Source: Cupriavidus pampae
GTDB lineage: Bacteria > Pseudomonadota > Gammaproteobacteria > Burkholderiales > Burkholderiaceae
Length of the DNA: 64,000 bases
Direction: 5' to 3'
NCBI RefSeq assembly: GCF_914271485.1
Contig: NZ_CAJZAG010000011.1
Span: forward strand, 248,001 to 312,000
Shown: piece after piece, positions 1 to 8,534 of the stretch
Position numbering within the stretch: the first letter of the stretch is position 1
How the letters are laid out: every line of letters starts with the position of its first letter
Program-made: the position numbers and the translations under genes
Notes under the pieces: model-generated
Databases searched by the model: none
Seen by the model: the letters and a program-made list of their open reading frames with translations, nothing else
Told to the model about the DNA's origin: nothing

Positions 1-670
1 AGTTGGGATTGCGCTCGAGCACGATGTAGTTGCCCTTGTTCCATTCCTTGAACACGAACGGACCCGTACCCACCGGCTTGTTGTTGTACGGGTTGTTGAG
101 AATGTCCGTGCCTTCATACAGATGCTTCGGCAGCACCTGCGCGCCATTGCTGTTGAGCGAGCTCAGCACCGCAAGCGACGGCTCCGAGAAATGCAGCACC
201 ACGGTAAGCGGGTCCGGCGTATCGACCTGCGTCACCTTGCCGAACAGGATCTGGTTACGCGGATGGAGCTTCTTCCAGACGTTCTCCAGCGTCCACTTGA
301 CGTCCGCCGAAGTGAACGGCTTGCCATCGTGCCACTTCACATTGGGCCGCAGATGGAACGTCAACGTCTTCGAATCCTTCGAGATGTCCCAGCGCTCGGC
401 CAGCGCCGGTTTGAGCTTGAAGTTGTTGTCGTACTCGACCAGGCCGTCGAACACGTTCGCGCTGAAGAAGCCAGTCGGTGCGGCCGAGTTGAGCGCCGAG
501 GTCAGGATCACGGGCTCGGGCTGAATGATCGTGGTCAGCGTGCCGCCGGCGCGCGGGGTTTCCGCGGCGGGCGCGGCAACTGCCGAGGTGCCGGCGAGCA
601 GTTGCAACGCGAATGCGGTCGGGGCTAGCCACGCCAGTGGCCGGGACTTCCGGAACAGGTGCTGGAACAT
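1..670 (-). CDS. ABC transporter periplasmic substrate-binding protein, family 5 (DppA/OppA-like), 3' part cut off by window edge
   Basis: The reverse strand reads without a stop from ATG at 670 to the window edge, giving about 223 residues of the N-terminal part. A hydrophobic leader ends near an Ala-rich stretch (SAVAAPAAETP), as expected for an exported protein. Typical family-5 solute-binding segments follow: GGTLTTIIQPEP, an ANVFDGLVEYD block, LKPALAERWDIS and TLTFHLRPNVKWHDGKPFTSADV. Such proteins capture peptides or similar solutes in the periplasm for an ABC importer. The membrane and ATPase subunits would lie to the left, outside the window. The specific substrate cannot be read from this fragment. 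It is divergent from the dioxygenase gene. Confidence 0.85.
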   Translation of the reverse strand, partial: MFQHLFRKSRPLAWLAPTAFALQLLAGTSAVAAPAAETPRAGGTLTTIIQPEPVILTSALNSAAPTGFFSANVFDGLVEYDNNFKLKPALAERWDISKDSKTLTFHLRPNVKWHDGKPFTSADVKWTLENVWKKLHPRNQILFGKVTQVDTPDPLTVVLHFSEPSLAVLSSLNSNGAQVLPKHLYEGTDILNNPYNNKPVGTGPFVFKEWNKGNYIVLERNPN

Positions 671-854
671 AGAAGGGCAGGTAGGAAGATGGGCCACCCA
701 ATATAGAGAGGGCCTCCGTGCGCGCGAACGAACGTTTACGCATGCCGATATGCGATGCCTGCCGATATCCAAGCGCGAATTCATTCGTTCTGCGTGACCT
801 GCCGCGACGCCTAAGGTGACGATCACCCAGACGTCCTCTTCCGGAGACCTCCCC

Positions 855-1802
855 ATGACGCAGAATCAGATTCCGATCGACCTCGACGTGCGCCCCGTGT
901 CGGGGCGCATCGGTGCCGAAGTGCGCGGCGTACGCCTGGACGGCGATCTGCCGGCTGCGGCATTCGACGCCATCCGCGCGGCGCTGCTACAGCACAAGGT
1001 CCTGTTCTTCCGCGAGCAGAGTCACCTCGACGATGCCACGCAGGAAGCGTTCGGCGCGTTGTTCGGCACACCGGTGCCACATCCGACCGTGCCGGTACGG
1101 GCGGGCACGCAATACCTGTTGGAGCTCGATTCGCAGCATGGTGGCGGCCGCGCCAACTCATGGCATACCGACGTTACGTTCGACCTCGCCTATCCGCAGG
1201 TATCGGTGCTGCGCGCGGTGGAGGTGCCTGCGTACGGTGGCGATACGGTCTGGGCCAATACGGCCGCGGCCTACGACGAACTGCCGGAACCGCTGCGCGA
1301 CCTCGCGGACAAGCTGTGGGCCCTCCATACCAACGACTATGATTACGCGGGCTCGCGTCCGCAGCCACATGGTCCCGATGCGCAGCACTATCGCGATGTG
1401 TTCACGCGCACCGTATACGAGACCGAGCATCCGGTCGTGCGCGTGCATCCGGAAACCGGCGAGCGCACGCTTGTGCTCGGCCATTTCGTCAGGCGCCTGC
1501 TTGGCTATTCGTCGTCCGATTCGGCGCATCTGATCTCGTTGCTGCAGAACCATGTGCATCGGCTCGAGAACACCGTGCGCTGGCGTTGGCAGAGCGGCGA
1601 CGTGGCGATCTGGGACAACCGCGCAACGCAGCACTATGCGATCAACGACTACGGCGATGCGCGCCGCGTGGTGCGCCGTGTGACCATCGCCGGCGATGTG
1701 CCAGTGAGTGTGGACGGCGAGCACAGCCGTGCGATCAAGCCTGTGCGGGATGCGGGTGCCGCTGGCAATGACGCCGCCGCGCAGGCGCGCAAGGCGGCCT
1801 GA
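855..1802 (+). CDS. TauD/TfdA-family Fe(II)/2-oxoglutarate-dependent dioxygenase
   Basis: A 315-residue protein of the taurine/alkylsulfate dioxygenase type, which uses 2-oxoglutarate and O2 to hydroxylate and release sulfite, sulfate or similar groups in the cytoplasm. The HxD iron motif is visible in NSWHTDVTF. The distal iron His lies in RATQHYA and the 2-oxoglutarate-binding Arg in the following RRVVRRVT. ATG at 855 is preferred to the upstream in-frame ATG at 816 because GGAGA lies 8 bases before it. The substrate is not predictable; AtsK-like alkylsulfatase and TauD are equally possible. It is the first plus-strand gene, followed 150 bases later by an exported hydrolase. Confidence 0.88.
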   Translation: MTQNQIPIDLDVRPVSGRIGAEVRGVRLDGDLPAAAFDAIRAALLQHKVLFFREQSHLDDATQEAFGALFGTPVPHPTVPVRAGTQYLLELDSQHGGGRANSWHTDVTFDLAYPQVSVLRAVEVPAYGGDTVWANTAAAYDELPEPLRDLADKLWALHTNDYDYAGSRPQPHGPDAQHYRDVFTRTVYETEHPVVRVHPETGERTLVLGHFVRRLLGYSSSDSAHLISLLQNHVHRLENTVRWRWQSGDVAIWDNRATQHYAINDYGDARRVVRRVTIAGDVPVSVDGEHSRAIKPVRDAGAAGNDAAAQARKAA

Positions 1803-1953
1803 CCCGCTTATATCGACGCACCGCGACGGCGCCGAACCATCGACGCCGTCGATCATAAGGAGCTAAATTCGCCATTTTGGCTGCAACGAACTGTCGGTTA
1901 GGCTTTCTTCCTGACTGCGGCCACCCATGACGCCGCTGCAAGAGGAGACCATC

Positions 1954-2952
1954 TTGACTTCTACACTTTCCGACCTAATGTGCAGAGTGGCAGCGCCTGT
2001 CACCGGCGTTACGCGTCGCCGCTTTCTGCAAGCCGGTGCCACCGCGGTTGCCGCCGCCCTCGCCGCTGGCTGCGCCAACCGCCAGACCGCAGCCCCCGTG
2101 GCGGGCTCCGCCACGCAGACTCCGTCCCCCATGCGCACGTCCCGCATCCGATCTTCCGCAAGCGACGCCGTCGAACTCGCTGTCTTCGAGACCGGCAATC
2201 CAAATGGCCGCCCGGTGATCTTTATCCACGGTTTCGCGCAGAGCAGCGAGAGTTGGTCCAAGCAGCTATCCGCGCCCGAGCTGCAGCACCTGCGTCTGAT
2301 CGCGTTCGATCTGCGTGGCCATGGCGACTCCGCCAAGCCGCTGGTCAAGGAGGCCTATCACGACAACCGTCGCTGGGCCGAGGATGTGCGATCGGTGATT
2401 CGCTCGACCGGCGCCCAGCGGCCGGCGATCGTCACGTGGTCCTATGGCGGGCGCGTGGTCAACGATTACCTGACCGCTTTCGGCGACGGCGAGATTGGCA
2501 GCCTCAACTACGTGGCCGCCACGTCGACGAGCGCACCGTTCGGTCAGGGACGTTCGGCGCGACTGATGGTGCCGATGATGTCCGACGATGCGATGGAAGC
2601 GGAGAAAGGGACAGAGGCGTTCCTGCGCGCTTGCTTTGCGCGGCCGCCGAGCGCGGCGGAACTCGCGCAGATGGAACGCTTCAATGCCAAGACGCCCGTG
2701 GCGGTGCGCAAACTGCTGGCGGGGCGGCCCGCCGCCTATGACGACACGCTACGCGCGATTCGCGTGCCGATGCTGGTGACGCACGGCCGCGAGGATCAGA
2801 TCTCGGCGGTGGCGATGAGTGAGTACACGCACAAGCTCGTGCCGCACTCGACGCTCTCGGTCTACGAGGCGATCGGACACGGCACGTTCTTCGAGGACCC
2901 CACGCGCTTCAACGCGGAGTTGCTGGCGTTGCTGGCGAAGCAGGCCGCGTAG
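1954..2952 (+). CDS. Tat-exported alpha/beta hydrolase (lipoprotein-like)
   Basis: About 332 residues. The N-terminus carries a twin-arginine signal (TRRRFLQAG) running into a hydrophobic stretch with a lipobox-like LAAGC, so the enzyme is probably exported folded and possibly lipid-anchored. The hydrolase core shows the oxyanion stretch FIHGFAQ, the nucleophile elbow WSYGG (Ser), an acid in HGREDQ and the His in IGHGTFF, a complete Ser-Asp-His triad. The start is uncertain: TTG at 1954 has AGAGGAG just upstream, while ATG at 1927 and ATG at 1978 are alternatives. Its 3' end overlaps the convergent ferredoxin gene by 44 bases. The substrate is unknown. Confidence 0.8.
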   Translation: MTSTLSDLMCRVAAPVTGVTRRRFLQAGATAVAAALAAGCANRQTAAPVAGSATQTPSPMRTSRIRSSASDAVELAVFETGNPNGRPVIFIHGFAQSSESWSKQLSAPELQHLRLIAFDLRGHGDSAKPLVKEAYHDNRRWAEDVRSVIRSTGAQRPAIVTWSYGGRVVNDYLTAFGDGEIGSLNYVAATSTSAPFGQGRSARLMVPMMSDDAMEAEKGTEAFLRACFARPPSAAELAQMERFNAKTPVAVRKLLAGRPAAYDDTLRAIRVPMLVTHGREDQISAVAMSEYTHKLVPHSTLSVYEAIGHGTFFEDPTRFNAELLALLAKQAA

Positions 2953-3322
2953 CTTCCCACGACACTGCGATGTCGCCATTGACAAAGGTCTGGCACGCCA
3001 TGCGATAGCCATCGGCAAGGTCCTGCTCCGACAGATGCTTGCGCTCCTTCGGCTTGACCGCATCGGTATGCTCGAGGCCGGTCTCGATGCGGCAGCGGCA
3101 GGTCCCGCAGATGCCGCCGCCGCACTTGAACGGAATGCCGCCCTGCTCGCGCAGCGACACGCGCAGCAGGTTGCTGTTGTGCGGCGCCTTGACGGTCTTG
3201 CCGCCGTTGGTGACGAACGTGACCTCGACGGTCACGCGTTCGGCGGGGGCGGCGGTGGTCACCTCGGTGGTGGCCTCGGCGTTGGTATCGGCGGGCGCGC
3301 TGCCCAGCGTTTCCTGTGTCAT
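2909..3322 (-). CDS. [2Fe-2S] ferredoxin (plant/xylene-monooxygenase type)
   Basis: A 137-residue one-electron carrier. After a Thr/Ala-rich N-terminal extension of about 35 residues comes a ferredoxin fold with the cluster ligands C-x4-C-x2-C (KCGGGICGTC) and the fourth Cys in MACQTF. It is the last gene of the four-gene minus operon, and its ATG overlaps the stop of the preceding gene by four bases (ATGA). It probably passes electrons to an oxygenase, plausibly the diiron protein at 5824 or another local enzyme; that partner is inferred from position only. The long low-complexity N-terminus is unusual for a soluble ferredoxin. Confidence 0.87.
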   Translation of the reverse strand: MTQETLGSAPADTNAEATTEVTTAAPAERVTVEVTFVTNGGKTVKAPHNSNLLRVSLREQGGIPFKCGGGICGTCRCRIETGLEHTDAVKPKERKHLSEQDLADGYRMACQTFVNGDIAVSWEATRPASPATPATPR

Positions 3323-3624
3323 CTTTTCGTCAGCGAAAGGTCCATCGTCCCGAAACTCGCGAGGTTCCGCAGCGCGGCGCGCGCGGCGTCCAGCGTGTCG
3401 AAGCGTTCGAGAAATTTCGATGGCACCAGGTTGATCGTTTCGGCCTCGGCCCCGCCTGACTCGTCAATCACGCGCACTTTCACCGCCTGGTGAAGTTCGG
3501 CTATCACAAAGCTTGCGGTGGCGCGGCCGTAGAACGCGTAGTCATACGTTTCCAACGGCGTGACACCCTCGACCGGCTCGGTGCGGAACTGGCCCGGCTT
3601 GCTGGTCAGGATCACGTATGTCAT
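3319..3624 (-). CDS. Conserved-looking 101-aa protein of unknown function between two ferredoxin genes
   Basis: The protein starts MTYVILTSKPGQF and has no signal peptide, membrane segment or recognised cofactor motif. ATG at 3624 is chosen because it overlaps the stop of the upstream ferredoxin gene by ATGA; its own stop overlaps the start of the next ferredoxin the same way. A longer upstream reading of this frame runs antisense-like through the ferredoxin and is not credible. Being locked between two [2Fe-2S] ferredoxins suggests a role in the same electron-transfer unit, such as a docking or small oxygenase-associated subunit. That is an inference from context; I do not recognise the family. 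Confidence 0.7.
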   Translation of the reverse strand: MTYVILTSKPGQFRTEPVEGVTPLETYDYAFYGRATASFVIAELHQAVKVRVIDESGGAEAETINLVPSKFLERFDTLDAARAALRNLASFGTMDLSLTKR

Positions 3625-3923
3625 GCCGTTATCTCCTCCTGGCACAGCTCGATATCGTGCGTGAGCCAGATCTGGCAGGCCAGCCGAAAGCCTTGATCGA
3701 TGCGCTCGCCGAGCTGCTTCTTCTCCTTCCAGTTCGGCGGCGGCAGATGCTCGGCACCGGCCAGCACCTTGCACGCGCACTTCGAGCATTTGCCCATGCC
3801 GCATTCGTAGCGCAGGTTCGGATACGGAAACTGCTTGATGCCGGCACGCACGACGAGGTTGGTTTCGGGCTTGACCTCGTCCTCAAAGACTTGCCCGTGC
3901 TTGTGAAAGATGACTTTCGGCAT
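3621..3923 (-). CDS. [2Fe-2S] ferredoxin
   Basis: A 100-residue compact ferredoxin with cluster ligands in ECGMGKCSKC and the fourth Cys in LACQIW. It is cytoplasmic with no leader. It is the second gene of the minus operon, 46 bases after the transporter, and couples by ATGA overlap into the 101-aa gene. A cell keeping two distinct ferredoxins in one four-gene operon suggests two electron-delivery steps or two acceptor enzymes. The sequence is close to the chloroplast-type fold rather than the adrenodoxin type, judged from the Cys spacing. Confidence 0.87.
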   Translation of the reverse strand: MPKVIFHKHGQVFEDEVKPETNLVVRAGIKQFPYPNLRYECGMGKCSKCACKVLAGAEHLPPPNWKEKKQLGERIDQGFRLACQIWLTHDIELCQEEITA

Positions 3924-3969
3924 GTGTTCTCTAACCTTTGCTACATGTTGGTGGAGCTAAACCCAGGCT

Positions 3970-5508
3970 TCAGTGCCACAGCACCATCGCGCAGATTGTC
4001 GAAACGATCAGCCCGGTGATCACCGGCAGCAACAGCGCGCGCACGGCCTCCAGCACCGGTACACGCGCAAACCCCGCCACCGCGATCAGCGACGACCAGG
4101 CGATCAGCGTGCCGCCGCCGGTCCATACCGCACCCATCTGTCCCACCGCGGCGAGTGTCGCGGAGTCGAAGCCGACCACGGGACCCAGTGCGCCGGCGAG
4201 CGTGCCGGTCAGCGGCAGTCCGGCAAAGCCCGAACCATCGATGCCGGTAATCATGCCCACCAGCAACACGCCGAATGCGACCAGCACGTGGTTGTCGGGA
4301 ATCATGTGCTGGTAGGCCTGGATCAGTTCGAACAGCAGGCTCGGTGCCTTGCCGGCGTCGACGCCGAGAATCTGCGCGGCCGTCTCGCCAGCCCCGACGA
4401 AGAAGAAGCCCGCGATCGGCAGTACCGACCCCATCGCCTTGAACGCGAACACAAAACCGTCGGTAATGTGCTCGGGGCAGACATCGAGCATGCGGCGCGG
4501 GCCTTCGGCCGCGAGCGTCGCCAGCATCATCAGCACCGCGGCCACGCCGCCGACCAGCGCGGCTGCCGCGCCACCCTTGAGGTCGGGCATGCCGTTGGCG
4601 AGCTTTGGCAGCACCATCAGCGAGACCACGCATACGAACGCGAGCGGCGTCAGCACCGCGAAGAACTTGGACCACTTGATGCGGCGCTGCGCGACCATCG
4701 CCAGGCTACGTTCGATATTGGCATCGGTAACGAGCGGCTCGTCATGCGACGTGCCGCGCGCGATCTCGGCCTTGTCGAAGGTACCGGTCGCTTCAACCTG
4801 CGGTTCGATACCGTTGGCCTTGGCCTGCCAGCGATCGAGCAGCGCGCCATTGGCCGGCACGATATAGCGGCGCATCGACAGATATGCGAGCGTCAGCGCA
4901 ATAACACCGGCGATGATCGACAACACGAGCGCGCGGTCCGCGACCACTGCCGCGCTCACCGCGGCACCAGCCGCCTTGGCGCTGATGCCCGGCGCCACCC
5001 CGATCACATAGTCCGATGAGAGCGCCATGCCCTGCCCCGCGATCGCAATCGCCATCGCACCCGCCAGCGGCGGCAGACCCGCGGCAATCGCGGCAGGCAG
5101 CAGGATCGCCGAGACCAGCGGTACCGCCGGCGTGGGCCAGAAGAACAGCGAGATCACATAGGTAATACCCGCCAGGATGAAGTACGCGCTATGGCCGTTC
5201 TTCATGATCACGCGAAATGGCTCGACCATCCGGATATCGGACCGCAGGGTCTTGAGCGCATTGAGCAGCGCGGTCATGAACGCGATCACGAGGAAGATGT
5301 TGAACAACTCCTTCGCCGCCACGAGGCTCGCGCCGAAGATGCCACCGAGCGCGCTGACTGGACTGCCTGTGATGGCGAGGATCACGCAGAAGGTGCCGAT
5401 GATCGACGGCACCACGACGTTGGCGCGCAGGATCATGGTCAGCACGATGACCAGCACGCCTAATAGATACGTCCAGTGCGCTAGGCCAATCTCTACCGTT
5501 GGTTGCAT
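3970..5508 (-). CDS. Polytopic membrane transporter of the ion-transporter superfamily (GntP/CitMHS-like)
   Basis: A 512-residue, highly hydrophobic protein with about 11-12 membrane segments and a hydrophilic central loop near residues 240-300 (rich in Glu, Asp and Lys). A GQGMALSSDYVIG segment in the first half and GITGIDGSGFAGLPL-like Gly/Ser/Thr-rich re-entrant segments in the second half resemble carboxylate symporters. ATG at 5508 follows GGGGAG; a longer reading from 5601 crosses the promoter and is rejected. It heads the operon with the two ferredoxins and probably imports the organic acid or amine processed by the divergent oxidative operon. The substrate is not assigned. A GTATAC box lies about 65 bases upstream. 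Confidence 0.75.
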   Translation of the reverse strand: MQPTVEIGLAHWTYLLGVLVIVLTMILRANVVVPSIIGTFCVILAITGSPVSALGGIFGASLVAAKELFNIFLVIAFMTALLNALKTLRSDIRMVEPFRVIMKNGHSAYFILAGITYVISLFFWPTPAVPLVSAILLPAAIAAGLPPLAGAMAIAIAGQGMALSSDYVIGVAPGISAKAAGAAVSAAVVADRALVLSIIAGVIALTLAYLSMRRYIVPANGALLDRWQAKANGIEPQVEATGTFDKAEIARGTSHDEPLVTDANIERSLAMVAQRRIKWSKFFAVLTPLAFVCVVSLMVLPKLANGMPDLKGGAAAALVGGVAAVLMMLATLAAEGPRRMLDVCPEHITDGFVFAFKAMGSVLPIAGFFFVGAGETAAQILGVDAGKAPSLLFELIQAYQHMIPDNHVLVAFGVLLVGMITGIDGSGFAGLPLTGTLAGALGPVVGFDSATLAAVGQMGAVWTGGGTLIAWSSLIAVAGFARVPVLEAVRALLLPVITGLIVSTICAMVLWH

Positions 5509-5560
5509 GAGGCTCCCCTGAGTGGGGCCCTGGTGGGGGCAGGTTTTGTGGAGGATACGA

Positions 5561-5590
5561 ATTACTGTTTCGTATACTATATTCCGATCA
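5561..5590. promoter_or_regulatory. Candidate GntR operator, site 1 (GTATAC core at 5572-5577)
   Basis: The palindromic core GTATAC sits in the 315-base gap between the divergent transporter and diiron-protein genes, on the transporter side. The same core recurs at 5769, 9590 and 10421, each upstream of a gene in this block, which fits FadR/FCD-type GntR regulators binding short palindromes. Flanking bases are AT-rich. No binding evidence exists. Confidence 0.4.
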
Positions 5591-5757
5591 AAACGAAACA
5601 CAAGCGAAAACCCACCGGGTTAGGGAAACTCCGTGTCGAATCGCTGATACGGTGCCATAAACCGCGCCACTGCACGGTTTCAGCGCATCTCGCACCGTTT
5701 TCGACGGGCCCCTTCAGGCGCTATGCCCCAAAAACTCTGCTAGCAATTTCTTTCTCA

Positions 5758-5784
5758 ATGTGTAGACTGTATACCAAATTGCAG
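5758..5784. promoter_or_regulatory. Candidate GntR operator, site 2 (GTATAC core at 5769-5774)
   Basis: A second GTATAC core lies 50 bases before the diiron-protein ATG, in the context TAGACT-GTATAC-CAAATT. It lies where a repressor would block the plus-strand operon promoter. Together with site 1 it covers both divergent transcription units in the same gap. The rest of the gap (5591-5757) shows nothing else I can name. Confidence 0.45.
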
Positions 5785-5823
5785 TCCCAACCTGTCCCTA
5801 CACACGCAAGAAAGGAGCCCCAA

Positions 5824-6543
5824 ATGGCAGAACTGATGAACCGTGAAGACTTCCGCGCCGCGCTCGAGAACGCAATCAAGGGCAAAAGCGCCAATCAGGC
5901 CCCGTTCAGCAAGGCCTGGGCCGGCGGCACGCTGACGCGCGAGCACCTCTCGCGCTGGGCAGAGAACCACTATCACTACGTGGGCCCGTTCGCCGACTAC
6001 CTCGCCTATATCTATGCACGCACGCCGGACCACATGACCGAGGCCAAGGACTTCCTGCTGGCCAACATGTACGAGGAAGAAATCGGCGGCGACCGCCACA
6101 CCGATTTGCTGATCCGCTTTGCCGAAGCCTGCGGCACCACGCGCGAGCGCGTCGTCAATCCGGACAATATGTCGCCGACCACGCGCGGCCTGCAAAGCTG
6201 GTGCTACGCGGTGGCGATGCGTGAAGATCCGGTGGTCGCGGTGGCCGGTCTGGTCGTGGGCCTGGAATCGCAGGTGCCGTCGATCTACCGCAAGCAGACC
6301 CCGACGCTGCGCGAGAAGTACGGCTTCACCGACGAAGAAGTGGAATTCTTCGATCTGCACATCGTGTCCGACGAGATCCATGGCGAACGCGGCTACCAGA
6401 TCGTGCTCGAACACGCCAACACGCCGGAACTGCAGGCCCGTTGCCTGAAGATCTGCGAGATCGGCGCACAGATGCGTCTGCTGTACACCACTGCACTCTT
6501 CTACGACTACGTCGAAGCCAAGCCGGCCGCGGTCGCCGCCTGA
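5824..6543 (+). CDS. Haem-oxygenase-like fold diiron/iron-containing redox protein (HDO/TenA-PqqC superfamily)
   Basis: A 239-residue, mostly helical cytoplasmic protein. ATG at 5824 follows AAAGGAG. It shows the Glu/His metal-binding helices typical of haem-oxygenase-like diiron oxidases: RWAENHYHYVGP in helix 2, YEEEIGGDRHTDLL in the middle and DLHIVSDEIHGERG near residue 180. Family members perform O2-dependent oxidative cleavage or N-oxygenation (CADD, UndA, SznF-type) or lack metal altogether (PqqC). Here the next genes encode an aldehyde dehydrogenase and a ferredoxin reductase, which fits an O2-using enzyme whose product is an aldehyde. The substrate is unknown. Confident in fold, moderate in redox role. 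Confidence 0.8.
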   Translation: MAELMNREDFRAALENAIKGKSANQAPFSKAWAGGTLTREHLSRWAENHYHYVGPFADYLAYIYARTPDHMTEAKDFLLANMYEEEIGGDRHTDLLIRFAEACGTTRERVVNPDNMSPTTRGLQSWCYAVAMREDPVVAVAGLVVGLESQVPSIYRKQTPTLREKYGFTDEEVEFFDLHIVSDEIHGERGYQIVLEHANTPELQARCLKICEIGAQMRLLYTTALFYDYVEAKPAAVAA

Positions 6544-6560
6544 TGCACGGGGCCACGACG

Positions 6561-8009
6561 ATGACGGACACCTACCGCAACTACATCGACGGCGAATGGT
6601 GCGACAGCGTGAGCGGTCGCCTGTTCGACAACATCAATCCGGCCGACACGCGCGAGACCGTCAGCCGCCATGCGGCTTCCGACGCGCGCGATGCCGCCGC
6701 CGCCGTGGCCGCCGCGGCGGCAGCGTTCCCCGCATGGCGCAAAACGCCGATCGGCAAGCGCGCCAAGATCCTCAACGACGCCGCCACGTATCTGGAAGCC
6801 AACGCCGACGCGTTTGCGGCGGAGCTCACGCGCGAGGAAGGCAAGGCGCTGAACCTTGCGCGCGACGAGATCGTGCGCTCCGCGCAGACGCTGCGGTTCT
6901 ATGCGGTGGAAGGCCAGACCTATACGGGCGAGACCTTCCCCAACGACGATCCGGACATGGTGGTCTATACGCAGCGCGAGCCGCTGGGCGTGGTGACTGT
7001 GATCTCGCCGTGGAATTTCCCGGTGTCGATTCCCGCACGCAAGATCGCGCCGGCGCTGATCGCCGGTAACACCGTAGTGTTCAAGCCGTCGTCGGATGCA
7101 CCGCTCTCCGGGCTACGGCTGGCCGAGGCGTTCGTCAAGGCCGGCATTCCGCGCGGCGTGCTGAACTTCCTGACCGGCAGCGCGGGCGAAGTCGGCGAGA
7201 CCATCGTGGCATCGCCGGCCGTACGCGCGGTGTCGTTCACGGGATCCACATCGGCGGGCGAGCAGATTCATCGCGCGGTGTCGATGACCACGCGTACGCA
7301 GATGGAGCTGGGCGGCAAGAACCCGCTGATCGTGATGGAAGATGCGGACCTCGATCAGGCCGTTGATCTCGCGGTCAAGGGCGGGCTGTCGCTGTCGGGT
7401 CAGGCATGTACCGGCACCAGCCGCATCATCGTGATGGCCGCGGTCAAGCAGGCGTTCACCGAGAAACTGGTGGCGCGCGTGAAAGCACTCAAGATCGGCA
7501 GCGGGCTGCAGACCGGCATGGACCTCGGGCCGCTGGCCACGCGCAAGCAGCGCGAGACCGTGCTGGGCTATATCGAGATCGGCAAGCAGGAAGCCACGCT
7601 GCTGCAAGGCGGCACGGCGCTGACCGAAGGCGACTTCGCGCACGGCTTCTATGTGGCGCCGACGATCTTCACCGACGTGACGATGTCCATGCGCATCGCG
7701 CGCGAGGAGATCTTCGGACCGGTGCTGGCCATCATCGAGGCCAGCAGCTACGCCGATGCGATGGCCAAGGCCAACGACACCGAGTACGGCCTGTCGGCTG
7801 CGATCGCTACGCGCAACGCACGCTATGCGCACGACTTTGCCAACGATATCGAGTCCGGCACGGTCAAGATCAACCGCACCACCACCGGCAACCTCGTCAA
7901 TGCGCCATTCGGCGGCCTCAAGCGTTCGAGCACGGCCACGTTCCGTGAGTCGGGCCGCGCCGGCCTGGAGTTCTATACCCAGGTCAAGACCGTCTATCGA
8001 GGCTGTTGA
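6561..8009 (+). CDS. NAD(P)+-dependent aldehyde dehydrogenase (2-oxoglutarate-semialdehyde-dehydrogenase-like)
   Basis: A 482-residue ALDH-superfamily enzyme. Visible motifs are the cofactor-region ISPWNFPVSIPARK, the active-site Glu in MELGGKN and the catalytic Cys in GQACTGTSR, and EEIFGPVLA towards the C-terminus. The GQxCTxTSR form of the Cys loop resembles the ketoglutarate-semialdehyde branch. The start could instead be ATG at 6543, which overlaps the preceding TGA (TGATG); both give the same enzyme. It lies directly after the diiron-protein gene and presumably oxidises the aldehyde that enzyme produces to an acid. Confidence 0.88.
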   Translation: MTDTYRNYIDGEWCDSVSGRLFDNINPADTRETVSRHAASDARDAAAAVAAAAAAFPAWRKTPIGKRAKILNDAATYLEANADAFAAELTREEGKALNLARDEIVRSAQTLRFYAVEGQTYTGETFPNDDPDMVVYTQREPLGVVTVISPWNFPVSIPARKIAPALIAGNTVVFKPSSDAPLSGLRLAEAFVKAGIPRGVLNFLTGSAGEVGETIVASPAVRAVSFTGSTSAGEQIHRAVSMTTRTQMELGGKNPLIVMEDADLDQAVDLAVKGGLSLSGQACTGTSRIIVMAAVKQAFTEKLVARVKALKIGSGLQTGMDLGPLATRKQRETVLGYIEIGKQEATLLQGGTALTEGDFAHGFYVAPTIFTDVTMSMRIAREEIFGPVLAIIEASSYADAMAKANDTEYGLSAAIATRNARYAHDFANDIESGTVKINRTTTGNLVNAPFGGLKRSSTATFRESGRAGLEFYTQVKTVYRGC

Positions 8010-8048
8010 GCGGTTGCAGGGCGAATTCACATTTCAGGAGTCAATGTC

Positions 8049-8528
8049 ATGAAGGCAAGCATCAAGCTCGAACTGCGCGAGGCCCGGTTGATGGTCGACG
8101 CGGCGGCGGCAAAAGCAAAGGAGATCGGTGTGCTGGAGTCGATCTGCATCGTCGATGATGGCGGCTATCCGCTGCTGCTCGAGCGCATGGACGGCGCGCG
8201 CATCACGGGCCCGCAGATCGCCTGGAACAAGGCCTTCACCGCTGCGGGCCACAAGCGCTCGACGCATCTGTTCAATCAGGCGCCCAATGGTCCCGCGCTA
8301 CCCGGCAACGAAGCGTTCGGCATCCAGTGGAGCTTCGAAGGCAAGTTCGCGGTATTCGTGGGCGGCTTTCCGGTGGTTGTGAACGGCGAGGTGATCGGCG
8401 GCGTCGGACTCTCTGGCGGCAATGGCGAGCAGGACACGGCTTGCGGCGTGGCCGCACTCGAGGCACTGCGCGATCTGCTGGCCGGTGAAGACCTGCAGGT
8501 TCTGGCACAGGCCGATATCAAGAAGTAA
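8049..8528 (+). CDS. GlcG/HbpS family protein (DUF336)
   Basis: A 159-residue protein starting 39 bases after the aldehyde dehydrogenase, with AGGAG before the ATG. It contains the family's central blocks: SICIVDDGGYPLLLERMDGA, WNKAFTAAG and GVGLSGGNGEQD near the C-terminus. Members bind haem or small cofactors, or are found in glycolate, diol and B12-dependent loci; their biochemical role is often unknown. There is no signal peptide, so a cytoplasmic accessory role beside the oxygenase system is likely. Confidence 0.85.
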   Translation: MKASIKLELREARLMVDAAAAKAKEIGVLESICIVDDGGYPLLLERMDGARITGPQIAWNKAFTAAGHKRSTHLFNQAPNGPALPGNEAFGIQWSFEGKFAVFVGGFPVVVNGEVIGGVGLSGGNGEQDTACGVAALEALRDLLAGEDLQVLAQADIKK

Positions 8529-8534
8529 AGCGCC

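Noticed and set aside
54..743. Several ORFs on both strands near the left edge
   Set aside because: The substrate-binding-protein frame open to the window edge explains the region; the others are shadows.
1410..1422. A GTATAC palindrome inside the TauD gene
   Set aside because: Lies within coding sequence and is expected by chance; not counted as an operator.
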